In this document: positions 54,842 to 64,000 of the stretch, in pieces | Position numbering within the stretch: position 1 is the stretch's first letter | How the letters are laid out: every line of letters starts with the position of its first letter | Source: Sycon ciliatum | Taxonomy: Eukaryota; Porifera; Calcarea; Leucosolenida; Sycettidae | DNA length: 64,000 nucleotides | Assembly: GCF_964019385.1 (NCBI RefSeq) | Contig: NC_088655.1 | Span: 7,630,833-7,694,832 of the forward strand | Direction: 5' to 3' | The notes under the pieces: model-generated | What the model was told of the DNA's origin: nothing | What the model saw: the letters and a program-made list of their open reading frames with translations, nothing else | Databases searched by the model: none | Made by a program: the position numbers and the translations under genes

Positions 54842-55154
54842 ATGTCAGGGGTAATACCCCTATTCCAGCACCTGAGGCGGTGCGTCAAGCGCCGCCTCTT
54901 TCTCATCATATATTGTGACAAATGGTAAGTGTGCAGTGCTCCTAGCTCTCTCCCCCAACAAAAGAGCTCTAAGACACTCTGCTTTCTGCGGTTTCTTTCG
55001 TTTTTACAGTGGAGAAAGGCTGGTGGGAGGCCCAGCCGTGGTCGCCCACCTCACGGGTACGGCCCATCTAACCCGTTACTGGGAGGGTCGGCAAGTCGGA
55101 CTGCTGTTGCAGTCCGAATTCCAGGACGCCGTAGAGCGTATTAGGACCCTGTAA
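54842..55154 (+). CDS. Spliced small C2H2 zinc-finger gene, right copy
   Basis: Exon 1 is 54842-54924 and ends at a GTAAGT donor. The intron 54925-55009 (85 nt) ends GTTTCTTTCGTTTTTACAG. Exon 2 is 55010-55154. The joined frame runs 75 codons from ATG to TAA. The junction completes a C-x2-C-x12-H-x5-H finger whose last part reads AHLTGTAHL, close to the HLxGxxH signature of U1/matrin-type RNA- or DNA-binding fingers. A second GTAAGT donor overlaps the stop, so a further exon is possible, though the nearest acceptor also gives an immediate stop. The fit of splice sites, frame and finger is the evidence; no RNA data are available. Confidence 0.6.
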
Positions 55155-56339
55155 GTAAGCACTGCTCTGTTTACATGTATACTTACCCCCTCGTTATAGC
55201 GATACTTACTTGTTTCGTATCCTCTTGTCTTACCCTGCTTTCGTGTTCGTGACACTAATAGTGTTTGTGTGCGCTCATGTTTGGTTTCACAGATGATGAT
55301 GTATGAAGGTCTGGGGCTGCCGCCTTCAGGATGTGCCATTTGTTTCAAAATTATTTGTAAGTACTTGTAACAGGCGTAGTGTAGTAACTGTGTGTGTAGT
55401 GTAGTAACAGTGTGTAGTGTTTTGTGATGGTCCTGTGCTATAGCAGTCGTAATGTATTTTGTGATGGTCCTGAGCAGTCGTAATGTGTTGGGCTACTGAA
55501 GTACACTGCATGAAGGGGTATGTGTGGGTGCTTCGACATATTCTCGTGCTTCCTAAACCCTAGATACGTGTATAGCAATATAACCTAGATGTGTGTGTGT
55601 GCGTGTGTGCGTGTGTGTGTCTGCGCATGCGTGCGTGTGCGTGCATTGTGTTCTCTTCTACAGACTCATCCAAGTCAATTTAAATAAAAGTGTATTATAG
55701 TAAACAGTATTGTGTTTTGTTACAGTGAATATGTGGGGAATGGTGGTCATGCCTTAGTGTGACTGGATACCCGCGGGTTGTGACTCTTTGCTGGCCACTC
55801 TGGATTCTCCAGTATAAATTCGGTACAGTGCAGAGGGGATTTGTGGTGCGTAGCAACACTGCTTCACTGTGATACCCCTTCAATAATTGTTTTATTATTA
55901 TTATTATTATTATTTTATTTATTTTACTAGGGTGTTTCCCACAGACCTATGGTCTTTTTTGATGCATGATACTCCGGGCGTAGCCGGTTGATTCTAACTG
56001 TATCCCGATCAAAATAGAAATATGCATCTAATGCACCTGCATGGACAGTAGGCATTTCCCAAATCGGCCGGCCGAAAAATTCGCCGAAGAAAGTGGTTTT
56101 GAAGAAATCACCCATCTTTTCGCCGAATTTTCAAATTTCGCTTGTTGAATTCGCCGAAAATCGATGTTTCAGTGCTTCAACAGAGTGTGTGTAAATGTAC
56201 ATGACGTAATGGAAACGGTGACTTCAAGTACTACGTTGAGCCGTATTCTGATCTTGGGACTCATAATATGGCCGAATTTGAACATTCTCGATCGAAAAGC
56301 CGATTAGGCATGCTCTGTATGGGCAACTTGTCAATCAGT
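55155..56339. other. Right arm, unassigned
   Basis: Mirror of 41932-43116. Contains an acceptor-like TTTGGTTTCACAG near 55280-55292, a GT-rich tract near 55590-55645 and the (TTA)n run at 55893-55917. No recognised gene. Confidence 0.4.
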
Positions 56340-56800
56340 GCACATCTACGATGTGCGAATAAAACGAATGCACGGAACGTGAACTTGTTTGCTGCACATC
56401 TACGAAGTGCGAATCAGGGAGTAGTATAATGACACGTGTACTAGTACACCTTGTGATGCACTGCGTCTTTTCCGCAGGGCCACTGAAGGTCACATGCTCC
56501 GCGTGCGTATGCGCGCATGCGCAATATGTCATTCGCTGCATGCAATGCACATCTATGATGTGCGAATCAGGGAATAGTACGTATTTTACTACTCCCCGGT
56601 GCGAATGCACCGAACGTGCACAAGTGCACGTTCGCCACGGAAAAGAACCTTTATGGCACATTTATGGCATGCCAGGGGTCAAAGGTCAAACTCTGGGGGG
56701 GTCCCGGGGCCAGACCAAGCACGACCGACACAGTGTGCCTTATTTGGCCCAAAGGTCAAAGGTCAAAAAGTGGGCCAGAACCCGCCCCGCACTTACTACT
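56340..56800. promoter_or_regulatory. Right terminal region: DR1 motifs and hairpins
   Basis: Inverse of 41471-41931. AGGTCAAAGGTCA lies at 56753-56765 and GGGTCAAAGGTCA at 56676-56688. The three short hairpins lie at 56340-56356, 56394-56410 and 56547-56563. Confidence 0.6.
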
Positions 56801-56806
56801 AGCGGA
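56801..56806. repeat. 6-bp target-site duplication, right
   Basis: AGCGGA, continuing into DIRS-2 sequence AAACGTGAATTTC. Confidence 0.95.
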
Positions 56807-57332
56807 AAACGTGAATTTCTTGCTGGCGTTCAGAATATGGTGCTGATACGCCAACAGTTCTGCTGCTCTGCGCGGATGCGCATCTAGATGGACGGCTGCG
56901 AATATTGTCCATGCTTCCGGCAAATTTTTGATGTCCGAAATGCGCCGGGACATGCGTGGCTGGGAGGACAGCGTGAATTTTCCGGGTGCCTCCTCGCCCA
57001 ACACCAGAGCGCGGGGGCTTGGCACGTCCGTAACGGTCAGTGGCAACAGTTGTTGTAAGTCAACAAATTGGTGCGTTATGATTTTGTCGATCGCGCTCTG
57101 GGGTGCGCTTGATTTTTACAGGCCCTTAATCATGCAGCATGGCGCAGGAAACACTAGACGAATGCAAAGTGGACGTACCTAGGGCTGAGGTTGCTGTTTG
57201 CGCTGCACCTGCCAGACGGTCCAGTCGGTCCATAAACGGTTTCATGACGGTCGCGATTGCGGCGAACACGGGGGCAACAGGTATAGTAGGTTCGTGGGTG
57301 TCCCTGTCCTCGACATTTTGTCGCGCAGCCAC
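56807..57332 (-). pseudogene. DIRS-2 Gag N-terminal part
   Basis: Minus-strand frames holding FAAVHLDAHPRRAAELLAYQ (56756-57046) and EPTIPVAPVFAAIATVMKPF (57126-57332). It retains the 18 bases missing from DIRS-1. Separated from the zinc region by the 15.3-kb insertion. Confidence 0.7.
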
Positions 57333-57333
57333 C

Positions 57334-57353
57334 GGGGGGGGGGGGGGGGGGGG
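57334..57353. repeat. G20 homopolymer
   Basis: Twenty consecutive G where DIRS-1 has GCGGGGG. Breaks the DIRS-2 Gag frame. Confidence 0.95.
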
Positions 57354-57521
57354 TCTCAGAGAACTCTGCGTGGGGTCCGAATTCGGATTGCATCAATTCG
57401 GATCGCATCAACCGCATCAACCGGGAAAGCAGCAACGACAGCGCTACGGGTAGATATGGAATGCAGTGTGAAGTAGCTACGGGTAAATGTGGAGTGCTAT
57501 GTGCAGTAAACGCAGGCGGCC

Positions 57522-58900
57522 ACGCGCTGAGAGCGTTACGTGCGTGTTAACTACAGTTAACACACGCTGAGAGATCGTTAGGTGCGTGTTAACTACAGTT
57601 AATGCTACGCCTCAACTGAGATTTTTAAAACTTATTGGTTGTGATTCGGCTGGCAACCCTCTAGAGGTTACCCTGCGTACGTGCCTGGAAGGTGGAGAAG
57701 ATGATGTCACCATCAACCATTGTGATCAGACATGCCAATGATGCAGAGTAAGTGGTCAACATTGACCTTATGAAGCTAGACTCAGCTCCTGTATTACCAG
57801 ACACTGCGGATGTCCACAGCGCTCAGCCGAGCCCTGTCGAGAGTGACAGTGAGAGTGACACTAGTGATAGTGGAGCCTGGGGCCTGAAATTTGACGGCGG
57901 AGGCAGTGACTCAGTACCAATGAGATATTGTTCTGGAGTATTGGCGTCTGGAGGGAGAGTTGTAATAGATTGACTAAGTAACTGTCGACGCCACCTCATC
58001 TATCTATCTCTCTCTCTATCTATCTATCTCTATCTCTCTGTCTATTCCTTTCTTAATATCAAACACATTTACTGTTGATCACTACATACCAATTATTGTT
58101 AGGCTTTGTATTATTAATTCGCGCTGTGGTCGTGACGTTCTTCCTTTTTCCAGTATTATTGTGCGTGCACATGATGATGTAGGTCGCCATTGTGTCCGTG
58201 TCATGTTGGTTCGCAAGCCTTTATCCTTTTTCTCTAGCTCTTTTAGTTTTATATATTATAGAGGCCGAGTTTTCCGCATCCGTAAGAACGCCACCACCCT
58301 TCAAGGATCAAGGCGCAGATGCAGCTGCGAAGATGCAGATGCAGACGCAAACCGTGAATTTTTATAATTTTTTAAAAGTTTAATTTCTTCTTGTGCAAAA
58401 CCAAGTAACTAGCCCAATGTCGAGTGGGCAGTGAGTGTTGCATGTTGGCCAGTGTAGACAGGGTAGTTGACAACAACACCAACCATATTGACATTGCTCT
58501 TTTATGTGCATGACTGCTTGCTTTCACTTTCTTTTTTGTGGTACAATCCATGCAACGTCAACATATTTGTTTGCTTCTAGACCAGGCAGGCACAGTGGGT
58601 TGGTCAAAGACCATGATTGAGATACGAGAGGTACCTGGTTCAAGTCCTGCCTGGGAGCGGTTTTTCCAGCCGTGCTGCTACCCACAGTCAACTGGGAACT
58701 TGTGGCCAGGCACAAGAGGTACATGGATGCAGCTAATAGGGTCGTTCTCGGCACTTGTGCCAGTGGTTGTGAGACTTATCCACTCACCCCCACTGTTAGG
58801 CGCTGCATCTGCCGCTAGGGTTTATCGGGTGTTAGCGGCCGTCGTGAGTTCCCTTCGGGAACGGATACGATAATTTACTTCTTTGTTTTCATGCTAGGTT
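57522..58900. repeat. Duplicated sequence, copy of 19343-20730
   Basis: Includes the 39-bp tandem repeat (57522-57602), the short conserved frame at 57752-57973, a TC/TCTA tract near 58000-58040, and the B-box-like GGTTCAAGTCCTGCC at 58639. No supported gene. Confidence 0.7.
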
Positions 58901-59574
58901 TTACACTCCATTTCTCTAATAAAATCGTCATTCATTCGGTAGATTGGGAAGTTTAGCTCTGCTCTTTCTAACCGGCATTGGCTTCACTTGTTCCCGCTCA
59001 TTACAAGTCAGCTATGGCTCCTCATTAGCCAGCTGCTGTCCATTGCTTGGTATTTCACTTCACAACTATTGTAAGTGTATTGCGGGTATTCGCGAGCTAG
59101 TTCCAGGCAGCAGTGTGGCGTTGCATTCAAGCTTGTTGAACATTTGCATGGCAATACAAGTTACTCAAAGCAGCACACTATTTCCCCAAAAGGGCGTGTT
59201 TGTCTGTGATAAGCTCGAAGGCATTAGGGATAGGGTAAGAACTTACTACCTCCGCTAAGCTTCGTTGCGTTTTTAGTGTTCTTGTCATGATATTTCTGTC
59301 GGCATTAGACATACATGTCAGTGATCTATCCCCTACGTAGGGTAGCCGAGTTGTCGTCCATTGTTCTGACAGGCTTTTGAACCTCCAAAAAGCGCGGAGT
59401 CCTTTAAAAAAATCGGCGAAGCAGAACCGTTTCTCGACAGGATGTCACCAGAACACAACCCCAGGCGTGCGCGCATGACACCAAAGTGCGAAAGTGATAA
59501 ACAGTTTGAAAGACCGCTGGCTCGAAGAAGTATCCAGGAGCCTGCCAGCGCTCAGGCACTGCTGTACTAGCACG

Positions 59575-60046
59575 AGTCGATGGTGCGCATCCGCACACAA
59601 CCAAAATCAATGCACTTTTGTTTGCAGCGCAGGAGAAATCAAAAATGTTCTACATTCATGTTGTCATGCAGTCGGCGCAAAATCCTGATCTCAACGTCGA
59701 CGACTTGGCGTTCTTCCACAGCCTGTAGACAGCGGTGTCACTCGTGGCGAAGGAAACCTAAAAGGAGCTTCTGCAGGGTGTGGAAACGTTCTGGCACGAC
59801 TACACCCCTGCGAAGATGGGGAGCGTTTGTTTGGGTCTGTATGGCTCCTTCCATGGCGTTCTGGAGAGTGGCCCCAGCTACCAGCGCCACCGTAGAGGTC
59901 GTCAAGCTCACAGTTCGAGCAAAGAACTACGCGATCTCCATGATCAAATTGTGTCTTGGCAATTTGTAAATGCTGCGGTACAAACGCTGGCAGCGCTGGA
60001 GGCGAAAGTCAGTGAGGATCCAGACTCGATGTCATCAGTGAGTGTA
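59575..60046 (+). pseudogene. Tc1/mariner-type transposase relic, copy 2
   Basis: Parallel to 21400-21870: the D-G-A-H-P-H block near 59579 and NPDL-DDLAFFHSL-stop near 59684-59727, then the frame from 59780 (METFWHDYTPAKMGSVCLGL). Interrupted at 60046 by a younger TA-flanked element. Confidence 0.6.
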
Positions 60047-61065
60047 CTTCCTCCGCGTCATCGAAATTGTCGCAGTTTGACTTTTGATATAAAACGGGGT
60101 ATTTACTCACCAGCACTCGTACCGGAGGCAGGGAATGGGATATAGGTGATAGTCATCAGTATAGGGTGACGGTAAAGTTCTATTTTCTGTTATTGGAAGC
60201 TGGAATTTTTGAACTAGACGCACTTTCTTCGCTGATGTCGCTGCGATGGTAATTTCGACTCGCTGAGATCAGTCAGGCGTTCCAGCCTGCACATTTCTCG
60301 TGCTTATGGCAATTTACTCAAGCCTCATCACTGTTTTACCTTAGCTGGGGTGAGAATGACTTCGTGGAACAAGTGGCAGCGCTTGGAGAAACATCGAGGG
60401 GTCAGCAAACTAAATGCCTGCAACAGCGATAAAATTTGTCGCTCTGGCTGAGACACTCAGTACATGATTGTACCTGCAAGAGCCGTGTAGACTCTACACG
60501 TAGTGCTAGTGATGCACGCGCAGGTGCCGTACCATGGTACACCAGTGATGCTGAAAAACAGGGCGCGCTGGACGCGATAGTACACTTACCTGAACTGCAT
60601 GAGCTGTGACCAAACAGCTAAAATAAATGGGCATGCCACGGCTAAAATAAGTTCATTTCAAGATCGAGGTGATTCCGCCGACGGTAATCAACAGACCTCG
60701 CAACGATCGTGTATTCTTACTTGGCTTCGTTGGTGGTGAAGTAGAAATCATCCAGAGCTAGCAGACGACAAGCCCAGCAGCTCTTGTCCTGTGGAGAAAG
60801 TCAAAGCGTTTGAGATGAGGCGCGACCAACTTTCAACCTTCCTTGAAATATTTCGGAACGATATTTTTGCGTCCATTGACATCAGCGACGACGAGGACTT
60901 CATCTCTGCATGAAAACCCTCAGTCCAAACTGTTCTGGAACGTTACTCTAGTCTTCAGACTATCATACTGTGTAATAAGTTTTGAATGGCTTAGCTTATG
61001 GAGTTGTCAGTAACAAGTGACAAGCCACTAGTCAAACTGCGACAATTTCGATGACGCGGAGGAAG
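60047..61065. mobile_element. 1019-bp TA-flanked DNA transposon
   Basis: Perfect 35-bp terminal inverted repeats at 60047-60081 (starting CTTCCTCCGCGTCATCGAAA) and 61031-61065, with TA at 60045-60046 and 61066-61067. The empty site survives in the other copy (GTGAGTGTAAGTCG near 21866), with a single TA. No transposase is encoded, so it is a non-autonomous Tc1/mariner-type element. Confidence 0.9.
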
Positions 61066-61921
61066 TAAGTCGTCATCAGATTCAGACGAAGAGCGAAGCC
61101 GGACGGCTTAGAAACGAGCTGTGTGTCATCTGTGATTATATATCTTTCATATGCTGCCGTTTTCCACTTTGCAAAGCGTGTTTGTAGCCATAGAATGATT
61201 TGGACTGAACTGTAAAAACGCTATGAAGTTTTTCTTAACGTAGGAAGCAATATGAAAGAAGCCTCCAAAATACGCCCAATCCTCTGCTGCCAACGAGAGG
61301 CAATTCAAAAGCACAGCACGGATGCCTGCAATGAACAAAAAACTGGTGCAACATTGGCATACCTGAGTGTTCTCCCCATGTGGGTTGGTAGATTGGTTTT
61401 GTTCAGGACAAGAAAGTACCCCACTGGAAATTGAACCAATCAAGTTTGGCTGAGACTTCTTCATGCAAATTTAGAGAAACCACCATTATTGTACGGGTTA
61501 CGCACAAAGACATGACTGATTATGCTGTTCAACTATCTTACCTGCCACTGGAAGTGTAACATTGTGCAGGTGTACAAAATACCAAATAATTCCAATCTAG
61601 TAGCTGGTTGCTTTGCAGAACCATAATTGTGTTCAGTGCGATTTCACATGAAAACATACACCAAATCTCATCAAGACACTGGACTTATAAGTATTTTTGA
61701 GGTGACCCAAGGTACTCAATAGTGTTGTCTAGGCTGTTGAAGATAGTGAAAACTGTTGTTCTCCTTTGAAAAGGTTTTCCAATTGTGCATGTATTATTGT
61801 GCGTACAACAAATGAGCATGAGACCTGGCACACATGCACCGGACCGGACTATGTACAACCGTATAATCTTTCTTTTCTGTTCATACACTAACAAGGATGC
61901 ACCAGGGATATCCTGACTTAC
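61066..61921. other. Duplicated edge, then unassigned
   Basis: 61068-61250 matches 21870-22040 and ends the shared block. 61250-61921 has a 105-aa minus-strand ORF that I do not recognise, and at 61650-61745 it weakly matches 33660-33760. Confidence 0.45.
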
Positions 61922-62020
61922 ATTATCCTTTGAGTCCAACGAATGTCCAGAATTAAGTAGATATTCTGCTACGGAAACATGACCATTCCATGCTGCTTGG
62001 TGTAATGGTGTTCTACCATT
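61922..62020 (-). CDS. Ankyrin-repeat exon, copy 3 (best preserved)
   Basis: A 99-nt minus-strand exon coding one 33-residue ankyrin repeat (NGRTPLHQAAWNGHVSVAEY then LLNSGHSLDSKDN), with CTTCCAG at 62021-62027 and a GTAAGT donor at 61916-61921, both phase 0. A one-repeat exon with phase-0 borders is the usual unit of ankyrin-gene growth. No partner exon was found nearby. Confidence 0.75.
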
Positions 62021-62039
62021 CTGGAAGTAGCATTGTTAA

Positions 62040-62136
62040 TGAATACAAACCACGTACACACAAACACACATAAACATACACAAATACACACATACACATG
62101 CCGATTCCCAAACACATAAAAATACGCATATGCATG

Positions 62137-62204
<68 letters not shown>

Positions 62205-62212
62205 TACACACA

Positions 62213-62250
<38 letters not shown>

Positions 62251-62695
62251 CACATGCACACATAGACACACACACATACATACACACACAACCATGCATG
62301 CGCAAAACACACAACCACACAAACAAACAAACACAGTTAATGAGTAAAGGTAACACCGACAATGGCATAGGGATTTCTGGATCATTATCAATGAAGATTT
62401 CTTTGGGAATTAATGAACACTTTCTTTGGACACAAGAATGCAATTTTCACTAGTATACTTTCATGCCTGATCATCAGGTGAAATACAGGCAAAATCTAAT
62501 GAACATGGCATGGCTCATGTTGTGTGTGATGGTGTGCGCTTGTGCATGTCCACGAATGTTGAGCACACACACGCAGGTGTACACATGTGTGTGCGCGCAT
62601 GAGAGCATGACGTTTACTTTGCATATGCATGCTACTGCAGGTGTGGTTATGTGACGTATTTGTGTGGGCAAGGGGTACTTGTTTGTGAGTGTGAT

Positions 62696-62740
<45 letters not shown>

Positions 62741-62830
62741 CTCTCTCTCAATCTCTCTCTCTATTACTTTCTTGATATCGAACGTATTTACTATTGATCA
62801 CTACACATCAATTCTTGTTGAGCTTTGTAT
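62040..62830. repeat. CA and TC microsatellites, no gene
   Basis: CA tract about 62137-62290, TC tract about 62698-62762, with the intervening part matching 22320-22690. The ORFs are repeat translations. Confidence 0.85.
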
Positions 62831-63035
62831 TATTTATCCGCGCTCTTCTCGTGACGTCCATCCATTTTCCAGTATTATTTTTCTAGTATTGTTGTGAGTG
62901 CACACGATGACGTAGGTCGCCATTTTGTCCATGTGATCTTGGTGCGCGAGCCATGATCTTTTTTCTCTTGCTCTTTTAGTTTTAGTTCTTTTTGTGCAAA
63001 AGCAAGTAATTGGTCCAATGTCTAGTGGGATGTGA
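62831..63035 (+). mobile_element. LTR-retrotransposon leader
   Basis: Shared with 1556-1790 and 19970-20070. TTGGTCCAATGTCTAGTGGG at 63010 could be the primer-binding site, but the preceding bases do not end in CA, so the LTR edge is uncertain. Confidence 0.45.
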
Positions 63036-63389
63036 GTGTTGGCACATTATTTCCGTTTGTCCATGGCAGGCAAGGACCTGAAGGTGTATGAATGCCTTGC
63101 TAGGATCCGGGCACTGCGAACAGCAACCGACACCAGAGTTGGTGCAGTGTCCGCAGCTGCCACATTTGTGCAAGACAGTGTTGCCACGCCATCACCGCAG
63201 CTTTGTTACCATTGTGGAGAACCGGGCCACTTCAAAAGGCATTGCCCGAAGTTATCCCTAGCAGGGAATGGTACAAAACAAGAGCACCGGCGCAAGGACC
63301 TGTTCTGCCACTTCTGTGACAAGAAAGGGCATGTCAAGAAGGACTGCGTGCTGAGACAAAAGTGGCTGGATACACATGGTAGCTGCTAA
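63036..63389 (+). CDS. LTR-retrotransposon Gag with two zinc knuckles
   Basis: Frame ending in a TAA at 63387-63389. The likely start is the ATG at 63063 (MAGKDLKVYECLARIRALRT). Two knuckles are clear: CYHCGEPGHFKRHC (about residue 50) and CFCDKKGHVKKDC-like FCHFCDKKGHVKKDC (about 85). The part before the knuckles is short compared with a full Gag, so a capsid region may be missing or upstream. Confidence 0.75.
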   Translation: MLAHYFRLSMAGKDLKVYECLARIRALRTATDTRVGAVSAAATFVQDSVATPSPQLCYHCGEPGHFKRHCPKLSLAGNGTKQEHRRKDLFCHFCDKKGHVKKDCVLRQKWLDTHGSC

Positions 63390-64000
63390 GCTGATGGGGC
63401 CTCAGTCTACTCCAAGGGCGTGTGCCTCCTGGCATCTGCATCATCATCGTGCCCGAAGCTACCTCGTGTTTTTGTTGAATGTGCTGGTCCTACCGCGAGT
63501 GACAGTGAGTGTGCTGCAGCAGTGATAGACACTGGCTCCACCCGGACGTTAGTAACAGAAGCCCTGCTGCATTGCCTTGGTCTCGATGTGACGCCACTGA
63601 CGAATAGTGACAGTATTGTAACGCTGGATGGCAACACCTTGCAGACGTGTGGTACAGTGACCCTCACGTTTTGGAGGCATGACGGATCAGTGAGTATACA
63701 TGAAGTGGTATTGAATGCTGTCGTTGTGCCTGATCTGTATGTAGTGGCCGCCGGCGTACTGATTGGCATTGACCTGGTGACTTTGTGTGGGCGCCTGTCT
63801 GTAGAGTATGCGAATGATCAGCTTGTGCGTGTCGTAATTCGGCCCGGTCCAGCCCACGCAAATAGTAGCCCGCCAGTGCAATTCGCATCAGTAGCTGTGG
63901 CGCCTCCTGAACAGTCTACACGATTGCTAGTGTATGAGGATCAACTGACCGACGGTATGGCCCCTAGTGCTAACAACGAAGTTCTCCAGCCAGTCGCCGA
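63390..64000 (+). CDS. Aspartic protease of the same element (runs off window)
   Basis: Follows the Gag stop in the same frame with no ATG: after TAA the frame stays open to the window edge. The protease core reads AAVIDTGSTRTLVTEALLHC, with LNAVVVPDLYVVAAGVLIGI as the second half. Expression would need read-through of the TAA, or the stop is a mutation. RT should lie beyond 64000. Confidence 0.7.

Larger units (their letters stand above)
41471..56800. mobile_element. 15.3-kb palindromic Polinton-like element
   Basis: Left arm 41471-49100 and right arm 49158-56800 are inverted copies around a 57-bp spacer. The arms differ by one 1-nt gap, a (GAA)8 versus (GAA)12 tract and at least four substitutions, together explaining the 13-nt length difference. 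Termini are AGTAGTAAGTGCGGGG and its inverse, so AG...CT. The 6-bp duplication and ends fit Polinton/Maverick integration, which uses a retroviral-type integrase. No polymerase B, integrase, ATPase, protease or capsid gene was recognised, so it is either non-autonomous or a new kind of element. Confidence 0.9.

Noticed and set aside
41471..56800. The palindrome as an assembly artefact (read folded back on itself)
   Set aside because: The two outer flanks are the two different sides of the DIRS target, a 6-bp duplication is present, and the arms differ by indels and substitutions.

Overview
The window is eukaryotic and looks like repeat-rich nuclear DNA of an invertebrate animal. Evidence is the mix of element classes (DIRS-type tyrosine-recombinase retrotransposons, three BEL/Pao lineages, at least two Ty3/gypsy-type elements, CR1/Jockey-like LINEs, TA-flanked MITEs, a Helitron-like relic), spliceosomal GTAAGT...AG introns, ankyrin-repeat exons, long CA/TC microsatellites and satellite arrays. 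I cannot name the species. I recognise no rRNA gene and no intact tRNA gene. Most coding sequence is decayed transposon sequence.

Layout. 1-1553: Helitron-like repeat and a 280-bp MITE. 1556-3830: LTR-element and DIRS relics. 4021-6717: a 1.2-kb block carrying 88-bp satellite units, present twice. 6718-9949: gypsy integrase end, LTR, then gag-protease-RT. 9950-12739: BEL-3, cut by a BEL-2 LTR and gag (12740-14584). 14585-19424, minus strand: DIRS-1, split by LINE-1 (15536-17396). 19425-22900: shared duplicated sequence with a transposase relic, part of an ankyrin exon and microsatellites. 22902-32951: second Helitron-like copy, a 14-bp minisatellite insertion, BEL-1, and a second BEL-2 gag. 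33893-36870: foldback element and LINE-2. 37255-38760: ankyrin exon and tandem repeats. 38766-41470 plus 56801-57600, minus strand: DIRS-2. 57600-62830: the second copy of the 19.4-22.9 kb sequence. 63036-64000: start of an LTR element with gag and protease, running off the window.

The main discovery is at 41471-56800: a 15.33-kb DNA element that is almost entirely one inverted repeat (arms of 7630 and 7643 bp around a 57-bp centre). It is inserted in DIRS-2 with a 6-bp target duplication (AGCGGA) and has AG...CT termini, the hallmark of Polinton/Maverick-type integration. I find no polymerase, integrase, ATPase or capsid gene in it. Each arm instead carries a virus-like set: a TFIIB-like zinc-ribbon protein driven from the central spacer, a 256-aa protein of unknown fold with a TATA promoter and tandem CCAAT-type repeats, a putative small membrane protein, a short basic protein, a W-Y-x-x-G-x-L-H-R-x-x-G-P-A repeat protein with a C-terminal RING-H2 finger, and a spliced 75-aa C2H2 zinc-finger gene. 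Each outer end carries two DR1 nuclear-receptor-type motifs and several hairpins. Only the right arm keeps the TFIIB-like gene open. Two copies of the surrounding duplicated sequence, one empty and one filled, give direct empty-site evidence for this element, for LINE-1, and for a 1019-bp TA-flanked transposon at 60047-61065.
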